A program made the position numbers and the translations under genes. The notes under the pieces were generated by a model. That model had not been told where the DNA came from, did not search any database, and saw only the letters and a list, made by a program, of their open reading frames with translations. This document shows, piece after piece, positions 45,867-54,480 of a DNA stretch of 64,000 bases (position 1 is the first letter of the stretch; every line of letters begins with the position of its first letter). The DNA is from Microbacterium galbinum (GTDB lineage Bacteria > Actinomycetota > Actinomycetes > Actinomycetales > Microbacteriaceae): contig NZ_CP078077.1 of NCBI RefSeq assembly GCF_023101185.1, forward strand, positions 3,377,630 through 3,441,629. Direction: 5' to 3'.

Positions 45867-45899
45867 GAAGAGGCCCCCGGGATTCCCGGGGGCCTCTTC
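45867..45899. terminator. Bidirectional terminator between rhodanese gene and ctaF
   Basis: 15-bp perfect stem (45867-45881 with 45885-45899) of GC-rich sequence with a tight ATT loop and T-rich flanks on both sides. Confidence 0.88.
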
Positions 45900-45913
45900 G
45901 TTCGTTCGCCCGA

Positions 45914-46348
45914 TCAGCGAGCGAAGTTACCGCGGTAGTACTCGTACACCCAGCCGACGATCGCGACGACGAAGATCGCCAGGCCGATCGGCAGGAGGAA
46001 GTGTCCGACAGCCAGACCGACCACGAAGACACCGGCGGAGGCCGCCAGCACCAGCGGCCACCACGACCACGGGCTGAACTCGCCGAGCTCGGGGTCGCCG
46101 TCGTCGATGTCCGACGTCAGGATGTCTTCCGGCAGCTCACCACCCTGCGCATTGTGCGTGCGGTCGAGGTAGAACGCGATCATCGCGCCCATGAAGGCGG
46201 CGAAGAACAGTGCGGTCGTGCCGACCCACTCGATCCGCATCGCGAAGTTGTCGTCCGGCGTCGCGAGGATGTGCCAGCCGGTGTAGATCACTCCGACCAG
46301 GGCGAAGAAAGCGGTGAGAATCCACCAGAGGATGACGTTGTCGCGCAT
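45914..46348 (-). CDS. ctaF: Cytochrome c oxidase subunit 4 (actinobacterial CtaF)
   Basis: A 144-aa membrane protein with four predicted transmembrane helices (about 5-25, 38-60, 95-112, 115-135). It is the actinobacteria-specific fourth oxidase subunit, recognised by WWILTAFFALVGVIYTGWHI and FSPWSWWPLVLAASAG. ATG at 46348, 3 nt after ctaD, in ctaC-ctaD-ctaF. It completes the aa3 oxidase with ctaE encoded elsewhere in the window. Confidence 0.96.
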   Translation of the reverse strand: MRDNVILWWILTAFFALVGVIYTGWHILATPDDNFAMRIEWVGTTALFFAAFMGAMIAFYLDRTHNAQGGELPEDILTSDIDDGDPELGEFSPWSWWPLVLAASAGVFVVGLAVGHFLLPIGLAIFVVAIVGWVYEYYRGNFAR

Positions 46349-46351
46349 GGC

Positions 46352-48085
46352 TCAGTGGACCTCTCGCTCGCCCGGAGCCGTGGTGGCGAACTCCGCTGCT
46401 TCGGGGTGATTCAGGTCGAAGGCCGGGCGCTCGCTGCGGATGCGCGGGATCGACGTGAAGTTGTGACGCGGCGGCGGGCAGGAGGTCGCCCACTCGAGCG
46501 ATGCTCCGTAGCCCCACGGGTCGTTGACGGTGACCTTCGGCGCCTTGCGGGCCGTGATCCAGACGTTCAGGAAGAACGGCAGCATCGACGCGCCGAGGAT
46601 CATCGCACCGATCGTCGAGACCTGGTTCTGCCAGGTCCAGCCATCGGCCGCGGAGTAGTCCGCGTAACGACGCACCATGCCGTCGACGCCCAGCCAGTGC
46701 TGGATGAGGAAGGTCATGTGGAAGCCGATGAACAGCATCCAGAAGTGGACGTAGCCGAGACGCTCGTTGAGCATGCGTCCGGTCCACTTCGGCCACCAGA
46801 AGTAGAAGCCGGCGAACATCGCGAACACGACGGTTCCGAAGACGACGTAGTGGAAGTGCGCCACGACGAAGTAGGAGTCAGACAGAGCGAAGTCCAGCGG
46901 CGGGGCCGCCAGGATGACACCCGTCAGACCGCCGAAGACGAACGAGACGAGGAAGCCGAGCGAGAAGACCATCGGAGTCTCGAAGGTCACGGACCCTCGC
47001 CACATCGTGCCGATCCAGTTGAAGATCTTCACACCCGTCGGCACGGCGATGAGCATCGTCATCAGCGCGAAGAACGGGAGAAGCACGGATCCGGTGACGT
47101 ACATGTGGTGAGCCCACACGGCCACGGAGAGAGCGGCGATCGCGATCGTCGCGTAGACGAGCGTCTTGTAACCGAAGATCGGCTTGCGGCTGAACACCGG
47201 GAAGATCTCCGAGACGATGCCGAAGAACGGCAGCGCGATGATGTAGACCTCGGGGTGCCCGAAGAACCAGAACAGGTGCTGCCAGAGCAGGACGCCGCCG
47301 TTGGCCGGGTCGTAGATGTGGGCACCGAGCACGCGGTCGGCGCCGGCGGCGAAGATCGCGGCGGCGAGGACCGGGAATGCCATCAGGATCAGGAGGCTCG
47401 TGACGAGCGTGTTCCAGGAGAAGATCGGCATGCGCCACATCGTCATGCCTGGTGCGCGCATCGTGATGATCGTGGTGATGAAGTTCACCGCACCGAGGAT
47501 GGTGCCGAATCCGGAGATTCCGAGTCCGAGCATCCACAGGTTTCCACCCGCTCCCGGCGAGAACGAGGCGCTCGCGAGGGGCTGGTAGGCGAACCATCCG
47601 AAGGACGCCGCACCCTGAGGGGTGAGGAAGCCGGCGACGGCGATCGTCGATCCGAACAGGAAGAGCCAGAAGGCGAAGGCGTTCAGGCGCGGGAACGCGA
47701 CGTCGGGCGCGCCGATCTGCAGGGGCAGGATCGCGTTGGCGAAGCCCGCGAACAGCGGCGTCGCGAACATCAGCAGCATGATCGTGCCGTGCATCGTGAA
47801 CAGCTGGTTGTACTGCTCCTTCGTCGGGATGATCTGCATACCCGGAGCGAAGAGCTCGGCGCGGATGACGAGGGCCATCACGCCTCCGAGGAGGAAGAAC
47901 AGCACCGAGGCGATGAGGTACATGTACCCGATCGTCTTGTGGTCGGTGGAGGTGATCCACTTGACGACGATGTTGCCCTTCTGCTCGACGCGCGAAGAGC
48001 TCATGAGCGAGGCCTGGCGCGGGGGCAGAGTCGTGGGACGGGAGCGGTTCGCCTCGTCGGTGCGGGGTGCTTCAGTCGTCGACAT
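46352..48085 (-). CDS. ctaD: Cytochrome c oxidase subunit I
   Basis: Catalytic heme-copper oxidase subunit, 577 aa with 12 transmembrane helices. Heme a ligand in [12 protein letters not shown], CuB ligands in [15 protein letters not shown] (with the His-Tyr crosslink) and AHHMYVTG, and heme a/a3 ligands in [11 protein letters not shown] are present. ATG at 48085. It lies 3 nt after ctaC in one operon. Confidence 0.98.
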   Translation of the reverse strand: MSTTEAPRTDEANRSRPTTLPPRQASLMSSSRVEQKGNIVVKWITSTDHKTIGYMYLIASVLFFLLGGVMALVIRAELFAPGMQIIPTKEQYNQLFTMHGTIMLLMFATPLFAGFANAILPLQIGAPDVAFPRLNAFAFWLFLFGSTIAVAGFLTPQGAASFGWFAYQPLASASFSPGAGGNLWMLGLGISGFGTILGAVNFITTIITMRAPGMTMWRMPIFSWNTLVTSLLILMAFPVLAAAIFAAGADRVLGAHIYDPANGGVLLWQHLFWFFGHPEVYIIALPFFGIVSEIFPVFSRKPIFGYKTLVYATIAIAALSVAVWAHHMYVTGSVLLPFFALMTMLIAVPTGVKIFNWIGTMWRGSVTFETPMVFSLGFLVSFVFGGLTGVILAAPPLDFALSDSYFVVAHFHYVVFGTVVFAMFAGFYFWWPKWTGRMLNERLGYVHFWMLFIGFHMTFLIQHWLGVDGMVRRYADYSAADGWTWQNQVSTIGAMILGASMLPFFLNVWITARKAPKVTVNDPWGYGASLEWATSCPPPRHNFTSIPRIRSERPAFDLNHPEAAEFATTAPGEREVH

Positions 48086-48088
48086 GGC

Positions 48089-48988
48089 TTACTCCTCTCC
48101 TTCTTCGGAGTCGTTCTTCGGGGTCGTTCCGGGGTAGTTCGACAGACGGTCGTAAGCGTCCGTGATGTCTCCCGTGTTGCCCTTGTCCTTGAGGGTCTCG
48201 AGGTACGCGTCGTACTCGTCCTGCTCGACGACCTTCACGTTGAAGAGCATCATCGAGTGGTACTCGCCGCAGAGCTCGGCGCACTTCCCGGCGTACTCCC
48301 CCACGCGGGTGGGGATGAACGACCAGGAGTTGTCCTTGCCGATGTACATGTCCTTCTTGTAGAGGAAGTCGATGATCCAGAAGGAGTGGATGACGTCGCG
48401 GGACTGCAGCTTGATCGTGACCTTCTGGTCGACCGGGAGCACCAGGGTCGGCAGCTGCGACTGGTCGATGTTGCCCTCGGCGTCGGGCTGGGCCTGAATA
48501 CCCATCGTCCAGACGGTGTCGTCCTCGGAGTCGGCGTCGTACTGGAAGTCCCACGCCCACTGCTTCGCGATCGCGGTGATCTCGACGTCGGGGTCGTCCC
48601 ACTGCGTCTCGATCGCGGCCTGGTCGCGGGCGGTGAAGAAGAACATCCCGAGCACGAGGATCAGCGGCACGATCGTGTAGAAGATCTCGATCGGCATGTT
48701 GTAGCGCATCTGGACGGGAAGACCCGTCTGGCCCTTGCGACGGCGGTATGCGATCGCGGCCCAGGCCATGAGGCCCCAGGTGATGACACCGACGGCGAGA
48801 AGGACGATCCAGGAGTTCACCCAGAGCGACGACACGCGCTCGGTCTGGTTGGTGGCAGCGGGACCATCATCGACGAAGCCGGGGAGATAGCCGTTCAGCT
48901 CGGCGGTGGTACATCCCGCCAGGGCCACAGCTGCCGCGACTCCCAGAGGGAGTGCGGCCCAACGAAGGCGGCGGCGTTTCGAGGGCAC
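48089..48988 (-). CDS. ctaC: Cytochrome c oxidase subunit II
   Basis: A 299-aa subunit carrying the CuA centre. A lipoprotein signal peptide (LPLGVAAAVALAGC) and two transmembrane helices (about 60-82 and 103-122) precede the cupredoxin domain. CuA ligands are His in DVIHSFWI and the CAELCGEYHSMM cluster. GTG at 48988 has AAAGGTG upstream. First gene of ctaC-ctaD-ctaF. Confidence 0.97.
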   Translation of the reverse strand: MPSKRRRLRWAALPLGVAAAVALAGCTTAELNGYLPGFVDDGPAATNQTERVSSLWVNSWIVLLAVGVITWGLMAWAAIAYRRRKGQTGLPVQMRYNMPIEIFYTIVPLILVLGMFFFTARDQAAIETQWDDPDVEITAIAKQWAWDFQYDADSEDDTVWTMGIQAQPDAEGNIDQSQLPTLVLPVDQKVTIKLQSRDVIHSFWIIDFLYKKDMYIGKDNSWSFIPTRVGEYAGKCAELCGEYHSMMLFNVKVVEQDEYDAYLETLKDKGNTGDITDAYDRLSNYPGTTPKNDSEEGEE

Positions 48989-49023
48989 GATGCACCTTTC
49001 AGATTGCGGATAGGGCACACCCA

Positions 49024-49029
49024 AGTCTA
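49024..49029 (-). promoter_or_regulatory. -10 box of the ctaC-ctaD-ctaF promoter
   Basis: TAGACT on the minus strand about 36 nt before the ctaC GTG; leader about 30 nt with AAAGGTG near the start. Confidence 0.45.
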
Positions 49030-49084
49030 GAGCAACCTCACACCCGATTCATGCCAACCACGCAGGTTGACGGGGTGGTTCCGC

Positions 49085-49447
49085 TCAGTGGAAGCTGTCG
49101 CCGCAGGCGCAGCTGCCGGCCGCGTTGGGGTTGTCGATCGTGAAGCCCTGCTCCGAGATCGAATCCTTGAAATCGATGGATGCACCATCGAGGTACGGCA
49201 CGCTCATGTTGTCGACGATGACCTCGACGCCGTCGAAGTCGACGGTCTCGTCGCCCTCGAGGTAGCGCTCGTCGAAGTAGAGCTGGTAGATCAGGCCGGA
49301 GCATCCGCCGGGCTGGACGGCGACGCGCAGGCGAAGGTCGTCGCGACCCTCCTGCTCGAGCAGGTTCTTCACCTTGGTCGCGGCCGCGTCGGTGAGGCTG
49401 ATGCCGTGGGCCTTGGTGGTCTCTGAGGTCAGGGTGGTGTCGCTCAT
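49085..49447 (-). CDS. erpA: A-type iron-sulfur cluster carrier (HesB/IscA/ErpA family)
   Basis: A 120-aa A-type carrier that receives and delivers Fe-S clusters. The three ligand cysteines are Cys49 in GGCSG and Cys113 and Cys115 in GSCACGDSFH. The mid-protein LYFDERYLEGDETVDFDGVEVIVDNMSVPYLDGASIDF is typical. Its place upstream of the cytochrome oxidase operon matches the mycobacterial order (HesB-like gene near ctaC). A role in maturing the Rieske cluster is plausible. Confidence 0.93.
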   Translation of the reverse strand: MSDTTLTSETTKAHGISLTDAAATKVKNLLEQEGRDDLRLRVAVQPGGCSGLIYQLYFDERYLEGDETVDFDGVEVIVDNMSVPYLDGASIDFKDSISEQGFTIDNPNAAGSCACGDSFH

Positions 49448-49549
49448 GTCGCTCCTTGTGACGGGCCGCAGTCGCACGGCCTTCCCCGCAATTCTACCGC
49501 CGCCCTCGGCGAAGTCGGCGAGATCCGGAGAGAACCGTGCGACTGAGGG

Positions 49550-50959
49550 TCACTGCGGGAGCGTGAGAGCGTTCATCCGAGCCAGCAGGAGCGCCTCGGT
49601 CGCGACCGCGTTGCGGAAGGTATCGAGATGCAGCGACTCGTTCGGGCTGTGGGCGCGGGAGTGCGGATCCTCCACGCCGGTGACGAGGATCTGCGCCTCG
49701 GGGAACTCCCGCACCAGGTCGGCGATGAACGGGATGGAGCCGCCGACGCCCAGATCGACGGGAGCGACGCCGTACCCGTCTCGCATGGCGTCGCGTGTGA
49801 GCGCGACCGCCCATCCGGAGGTGTCGACGAGGAAACCGTTACCCAGATCGACGTCGGAGAACGTCAGCTCCGCGCCGAACGGGGCGTGCGCACGCAGGTG
49901 ACGCTCCAGAGCCTCGTACGCTTCCTGCCCGGTCTGGCCCGGCGCGACGCGGGCGCTGATGACGACCGTCACTTCGGGGAGGAGCGTGTTGGATGCCGCG
50001 GCGACGCTCGTGGCGTCGATGCCGATCACGGTGACCGACGGCTTGTTCCAGATGCGGCTGAGGATCGTGCCCCCGCCGATGGGCGTCGTGCCGGGCAGGA
50101 GCCCGGCCTCATCGCGCAAAGTCTCCTCGGTGTACTCCGGTGTCGCCGCTTCCCGTTCCGTCATCCCGTCCACGGCCACCGAGCCGTCGGCGTTCCACAG
50201 CGTCGAGAGGAGCGTGACCGTCGCCATCATCGCGTCGGGCACCGCCCCACCGAACATCCCCGAGTGCGAGGCGTGGTCGAGGGTGCGGACGCGCATCGTG
50301 AACCGCGCGTTCCCCCGCAGCGACACGGTGAGTCCGGGCGTCGTCGAATCCCAGTTGCCCGAATCGGCGACGACGATCGCGTCGGCGCGCAGAGCTTCCT
50401 TGTTGTCGGAGAGGAACTGCGCGAAGGATCGCGAGCCGTACTCCTCCTCGCCTTCGATGAACATCGCGATCCCGAGATCGAGGTCGTCGCCGATCACCTC
50501 CGCCGCGGCGCGGATGGAGGCGATGTGCGCCATGATCCCCGCCTTGTCGTCGGCCGCTCCCCGCCCATACAGGCGTCCGTCGCGCACGGTCGGCTCGAAC
50601 GGCGGTGTCTCCCAGAGCGCGTCATCCCCGGGAGGCTGCACGTCGTGGTGCGCGTAGAGCAGGATCGTGGGACGCCCGTTCCGGGCCGCGCGGGTCGCCA
50701 GGACGGCGGGCTGTCCCTGCTCGTCCGTTCCGGGGATGTCGGCACGGAGGATGCGCACCTCGTCGAAGACGCCGGTGTCCGTCGCGAGCGCCGCCACGGC
50801 CTCGGCACTGCGCTCGAGCTGGGTCTGATCGAACGCCGGCCAGGCCATTCCCGGGATGCGGACGAGGTGCCCGAGGTCCGACAGCGCGGCCGGGTTCCCG
50901 GTCGCCACCGCCTCGAGGATGTCCGTTTCGGAGACAGGGGGAATCTCAGCAGAGGTCAT
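49550..50959 (-). CDS. M20-family dipeptidase
   Basis: Zinc metallopeptidase of 469 aa (M20A/PepV-CNDP-like). Zinc ligands lie in YAHHDVQPPGDD, GRGAADDKAG, FIEGEEEYGS (general base Glu plus ligand), VVADSGNWD and DPHSRAHSPNE; the dimerisation domain is about 190-330. It hydrolyses small peptides or N-acyl amino acids; exact substrate unknown. ATG at 50959 lies 7 nt after a TAAGAT -10, so the mRNA may be leaderless. Divergent from the DUF3043 gene. Confidence 0.93.
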   Translation of the reverse strand: MTSAEIPPVSETDILEAVATGNPAALSDLGHLVRIPGMAWPAFDQTQLERSAEAVAALATDTGVFDEVRILRADIPGTDEQGQPAVLATRAARNGRPTILLYAHHDVQPPGDDALWETPPFEPTVRDGRLYGRGAADDKAGIMAHIASIRAAAEVIGDDLDLGIAMFIEGEEEYGSRSFAQFLSDNKEALRADAIVVADSGNWDSTTPGLTVSLRGNARFTMRVRTLDHASHSGMFGGAVPDAMMATVTLLSTLWNADGSVAVDGMTEREAATPEYTEETLRDEAGLLPGTTPIGGGTILSRIWNKPSVTVIGIDATSVAAASNTLLPEVTVVISARVAPGQTGQEAYEALERHLRAHAPFGAELTFSDVDLGNGFLVDTSGWAVALTRDAMRDGYGVAPVDLGVGGSIPFIADLVREFPEAQILVTGVEDPHSRAHSPNESLHLDTFRNAVATEALLLARMNALTLPQ

Positions 50960-50966
50960 GCGAGTA

Positions 50967-50972
50967 ATCTTA
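50967..50972 (-). promoter_or_regulatory. -10 box of the M20 dipeptidase gene, leaderless layout
   Basis: TAAGAT on the minus strand ends 7 nt before the ATG, with no Shine-Dalgarno between. Confidence 0.4.
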
Positions 50973-51005
50973 AGGTGAACCCCCGTCAGCGAACCGAGGA
51001 ACCTC

Positions 51006-51578
51006 GTGGCCACTACTCCTGCATCCCCTTCGACGAACGACGACGCCGCCGAGACGCCCGCCGTCGGAAAGGGCCGGGCGACGCCGAGCCGCGCCGAGCA
51101 GGAGGCCGCCCGCCGTCGCCCCCTCGTGGCCAACACCAAAGAGGCCAAGGCCGCGGCCCGCGCCGAGCTCAACGAGCGACGAGCCCGCGCACAGGCCGGT
51201 ATGGCCGCGGGTGAGGAGAAGTACCTCCCGGCCCGCGACAAGGGCCCGCAGCGCCGCTGGGTGCGCGACTACGTGGATGCCGGCTGGCACCCCGCCGAAT
51301 TCGTGATGGCCGTGATGGTGCTCGTGATCGTCGCGACGCTCGTGCCGTTCAGCACTCTGGTCTCCTACTACGCCTACCTCGTGATGATGGCGTACCTCGT
51401 CATCGCGATCGGCGGCATGATCCTCCTCGGCATCCGCGTCAAGCGCAAGGTCGCCGCGAAGTTCGGACAGGAGCGCATGGAACGCGGCCTCGGCTGGTAC
51501 GCCGCGATGCGTTCGCTGCAGATGCGCTTCATGCGCCTGCCGAAGCCGCAGGTCAAGCGCGGCCAGTACCCCGACTGA
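51006..51578 (+). CDS. DUF3043 membrane protein
   Basis: A 190-aa actinobacteria-specific protein. A charged N-terminal region (about 1-95, with PSRAEQEAARRRPL and KYLPARDKGPQRRWVRDYVD) precedes two transmembrane helices (about 100-118 and 122-142) and a basic C-terminal tail (MRSLQMRFMRLPKPQVKRGQYP). This matches DUF3043, a family of unknown function conserved near respiratory genes in actinobacteria. GTG start at 51006 with GAGGAA upstream. Confidence 0.88.
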   Translation: MATTPASPSTNDDAAETPAVGKGRATPSRAEQEAARRRPLVANTKEAKAAARAELNERRARAQAGMAAGEEKYLPARDKGPQRRWVRDYVDAGWHPAEFVMAVMVLVIVATLVPFSTLVSYYAYLVMMAYLVIAIGGMILLGIRVKRKVAAKFGQERMERGLGWYAAMRSLQMRFMRLPKPQVKRGQYPD

Positions 51579-51595
51579 TCCGGTCCCGTTCACGA

Positions 51596-51633
51596 AGGAA
51601 CGCCTCGTCTCCCTGCGGAGACGAGGCGTTCCT
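51596..51633. terminator. Bidirectional terminator between the DUF3043 gene and pyrD
   Basis: 17-bp perfect stem (51596-51612 with 51617-51633) with a CTGC loop between the convergent genes. Confidence 0.88.
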
Positions 51634-51643
51634 CGTAGGGGCG

Positions 51644-52684
51644 TCAGCCCTGCGACAGAGGTAGGCGGTTCCGGAGTCCGCGATTGATCTGACGGGCCCA
51701 GAGCGGACCGCGGTAGAGGAACGCCGTGTATCCCTGCACCAGCGTCGCGCCGGCCGCCAGGCGTTCCTCGACGTCGGAGGCCGTCTCCACTCCCCCGACC
51801 GCGATGACGCAGAAGTCCGCGGGCACCGCGGCGCGTACGACGCGCAGCACCTGGAGCGACCGTTCCTTCAGCGGCGCCCCCGAGAGTCCGCCCGCTCCGG
51901 CCGCCGCGACGATCGCGGGGTCGGTGCGCAACCCGTCTCGACTGATCGTGGTGTTGTGGGCGATGATCCCCGCGAGTCCCTCGGCGACGGCCATCTGAGC
52001 GATCGCGGTGATCTCCTCGTCGGGGAGATCGGGGGCGATCTTCACCAGCAGCGGCGTCGTACCCGAGGCGTCGCGCACGGCGCGCAGCAGCGGAGCCAGC
52101 GTCTCGACCGCCTGCAGACCGCGGAGTCCCGGCGTGTTCGGCGACGAGACGTTCACGGCGAGGTAATCGGCGAGCGGCGCGAGCCGGCTTGCCGAGGCGA
52201 CGTAGTCCGCGGTCGCGTCCTCGACGTCGACGACACGGCTCTTGCCGATGTTCACGCCGATGACGGTGTTCGGGGCACCGCGCCGCAGCCTTGAGAGCCG
52301 CCGTGCGGCGGCATCCGCTCCCTTGTTGTTGAAGCCCATCCGGTTGATCACCGCACGGTCGGGCACGAGCCGGAACAGCCGTGGCTTCGGGTTCCCGTCC
52401 TGCGGGATCGCCGTGATCGTCCCGACCTCCACGTGACCGAATCCGAGTGCAGCGAATCCGCGCACGCCGACCGCGTTCTTGTCGAAGCCCGCAGCGATGC
52501 CGAACGGCGAAGGGAAGGTCAGCCCGAGGGCCTTCACCTGCAGCGACGGATCGGGACGCGTGAGCGAGCGGGTGACGGTCGAGAACGGCGGCACACCGAG
52601 CACACGGATCACCGCCATGCCAGCGTGGTGGGCGAACTCGGGATCGAAGCGCGAGAGGACAGCGCGGAAGAGCAGCGGATACAT
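51644..52684 (-). CDS. pyrD: Dihydroorotate dehydrogenase (quinone), class 2
   Basis: Pyrimidine-pathway flavoenzyme of 346 aa that passes electrons to membrane quinone. The class 2 N-terminal membrane-contact helix (MYPLLFRAVLSRFDPEFAHHAGM) is followed by FMN-barrel motifs FGIAAGFDKNA, NRMGFNNKGAD, the catalytic Ser in VNVSSPNTPGLR, NTTISRDGL and GGLSGAPLK. ATG at 52684 lies 7 nt from a TAATCT -10. It follows nrdR by 10 nt. Confidence 0.97.
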   Translation of the reverse strand: MYPLLFRAVLSRFDPEFAHHAGMAVIRVLGVPPFSTVTRSLTRPDPSLQVKALGLTFPSPFGIAAGFDKNAVGVRGFAALGFGHVEVGTITAIPQDGNPKPRLFRLVPDRAVINRMGFNNKGADAAARRLSRLRRGAPNTVIGVNIGKSRVVDVEDATADYVASASRLAPLADYLAVNVSSPNTPGLRGLQAVETLAPLLRAVRDASGTTPLLVKIAPDLPDEEITAIAQMAVAEGLAGIIAHNTTISRDGLRTDPAIVAAAGAGGLSGAPLKERSLQVLRVVRAAVPADFCVIAVGGVETASDVEERLAAGATLVQGYTAFLYRGPLWARQINRGLRNRLPLSQG

Positions 52685-52691
52685 CACTGCC

Positions 52692-52697
52692 AGATTA
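52692..52697 (-). promoter_or_regulatory. -10 box candidate of pyrD, leaderless layout
   Basis: TAATCT on the minus strand ends 7 nt before the pyrD ATG and overlaps the end of nrdR. Confidence 0.35.
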
Positions 52698-53165
52698 CCG
52701 GTCGGCGGACTCCGCCTTCGCGTGGTCGGCTCGGAGATCGGTGATCGCGGATTCGAAGTCCTCGAGCGAGTCGAAGGCCTGATACACGCTCGCGAAGCGG
52801 AGGAACGCCACCTCGTCGAGATCGCGGAGCGGGCCGAGGATGGCGAGTCCGATCTCGTTCGTGTCGAGCTGCGAGACACCCGTCTGTCGAACGGCCTCTT
52901 CGACGCGCTGCGCCAGGATCGCGAGGTCCGCTTCGGTGACAGGTCGGCCCTGGCAGGCCTTACGGACGCCGGAGATGACCTTCTCCCGGCTGAACGGCTC
53001 CATCACGCCCGAGCGCTTGATCACGTTCAGGCTGGCTGTCTCAGTGGTCGTGAACCGTCCACCGCACTCGGGGCACTGTCGGCGACGGCGGATCGAGAGG
53101 CCGTCGTCGCTCGTGCGCGAGTCGATCACACGCGAATCGGGATGACGGCAGAAGGGGCAATGCAT
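52695..53165 (-). CDS. nrdR: Transcriptional repressor NrdR
   Basis: Repressor of ribonucleotide reductase genes, 156 aa. The zinc ribbon uses Cys3, Cys6, Cys31 and Cys34, followed by the [18 protein letters not shown]-binding stretch. The ATP-cone (about 49-139: [24 protein letters not shown]) senses ATP/dATP. ATG at 53165 is 6 nt from TAGGTT, a leaderless layout; hisD lies 9 nt upstream. The extended C-terminus is usual in actinobacteria. Confidence 0.97.
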   Translation of the reverse strand: MHCPFCRHPDSRVIDSRTSDDGLSIRRRRQCPECGGRFTTTETASLNVIKRSGVMEPFSREKVISGVRKACQGRPVTEADLAILAQRVEEAVRQTGVSQLDTNEIGLAILGPLRDLDEVAFLRFASVYQAFDSLEDFESAITDLRADHAKAESADR

Positions 53166-53171
53166 CCGTAC

Positions 53172-53177
53172 AACCTA
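53172..53177 (-). promoter_or_regulatory. -10 box candidate of nrdR, leaderless layout
   Basis: TAGGTT on the minus strand ends exactly 6 nt before the nrdR ATG and overlaps the hisD stop codon. Confidence 0.4.
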
Positions 53178-54479
53178 CTCCGTGAATCGTGCTTCGATCG
53201 CCTCGCCGTGCGCGGGGAGGATCTCGCTGTTCGCCAGCGCGACCACGCCGTCGCGCACCTCGGCGAGAGCGGTCCGGTCGTAGGAGATCACCTGCTGCGG
53301 GCGCAGGAACGTGTAGGCGCCGAGGCCCGGCGCGTACCGCGCCTGTCCCCCCGTCGGCAGCACGTGGTTGCTGCCGGCCATGTAGTCGCCCAGGCTGACC
53401 GGCGTCTGGTCGCCGACGAAAACGGCGCCCGCGCTGGTGAAGGCGGATGCCGCGGCCTCGGCGTCGGCGAGGTGCAGTTCGAGGTGCTCGGGTGCGTACG
53501 CGTTGCTGAAGGCCGCCGCCATCGCACGATCGTCGACGAGCACGATCGCGGACTGCGGTCCGTCGAGAGCGGCGGACACCCGGTCACTGTGCCGGGTGGC
53601 AGCTCCCTGAGCCGCGACGTCGTGCGCCACTCGAGCGGCGAGGTCTTCGGAATCGGTGACGAGCACCGCGGAGGCCTGCTCGTCGTGCTCGGCCTGGCTG
53701 ACGAGGTCGGCGGCGACGAGACGGGCGTCGGCGGAGGCATCGGCGACGACGAGGATCTCGGTCGCTCCCGCCTCGGCATCCGTCCCGACCACACCCGCGA
53801 CCGCCCGCTTCGCGGAGGCCACGTAGTTGTTGCCCGGACCGGACACCACGTCGACGGGATCGAGCCCGACGCCGGGAACGCCCCACGCGAACGCACCGAT
53901 CGCACCGGCGCCTCCCATCGCGTAGACCTCGCTGATGCCGAGCAGTGCGGCCGCTCCGAGGATCGTGGGGTGGATGCGCCCGCCCTGGTCGGCCTGAGGC
54001 GGCGAGGCGAGGGCGATCTGCGTGACGCCGGCCACCTGCGCCGGAACCACGTTCATGATGACGCTCGACGGATACACCGCCTTGCCCCCGGGGATGTACA
54101 CACCCACGCGGCCGACGGGCTGCCACCGCTGCACGATGCGCGCACCCGGACCGAGAAGGGTCGTCTGATCCGCGGGCACCTGGGCAGCGGAGGCGAGACG
54201 CACGCGGCGGATCGCCTCTTCGAGTGCGGCGCGCACCTCGGGTGCGAGCGCGTCGAGCGCTTCCGAGATGTGCTCGGCCGGAACGCGGATCGCGTGCTCG
54301 GTGACGCGGTCGAAGCGCTCCGCCTGATCACGCAGTGCGGACTCCCCCTGCGTGCGCACGTCGTCGACGAGCCGCGCAGCCGTGTCGAGCGCCTCGGCGC
54401 GTGCCTGGGTCGCGCGCGGCACGGCCGCGAGCATGTCTGCCGGCGAGAGCTCGCGCCCCCGCAGATCGATGATTCGCAC
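53175..54479 (-). CDS. hisD: Histidinol dehydrogenase
   Basis: Last enzyme of histidine synthesis, 434 aa, zinc-dependent. Motifs include GVYIPGGKAVYPSSVIMN, GPGNNYVASAKRAV, DLVSQAEHDEQASAVLVT with zinc-ligand His, APEHLEL and the C-terminal GSNHVLPTGG. GTG at 54479 is preferred because GAAGGG lies 6-8 nt upstream. It abuts the upstream membrane protein gene (1 nt gap) and stands apart from other his genes here. Confidence 0.97.
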   Translation of the reverse strand: MRIIDLRGRELSPADMLAAVPRATQARAEALDTAARLVDDVRTQGESALRDQAERFDRVTEHAIRVPAEHISEALDALAPEVRAALEEAIRRVRLASAAQVPADQTTLLGPGARIVQRWQPVGRVGVYIPGGKAVYPSSVIMNVVPAQVAGVTQIALASPPQADQGGRIHPTILGAAALLGISEVYAMGGAGAIGAFAWGVPGVGLDPVDVVSGPGNNYVASAKRAVAGVVGTDAEAGATEILVVADASADARLVAADLVSQAEHDEQASAVLVTDSEDLAARVAHDVAAQGAATRHSDRVSAALDGPQSAIVLVDDRAMAAAFSNAYAPEHLELHLADAEAAASAFTSAGAVFVGDQTPVSLGDYMAGSNHVLPTGGQARYAPGLGAYTFLRPQQVISYDRTALAEVRDGVVALANSEILPAHGEAIEARFTE

Positions 54480-54480
54480 T

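Noticed and set aside
46001..49030. Plus-strand open frame of 1009 codons opposite ctaF-ctaD-ctaC
   Set aside because: Composition is charged, repetitive and unlike any family; the opposite strand encodes clear oxidase subunits.
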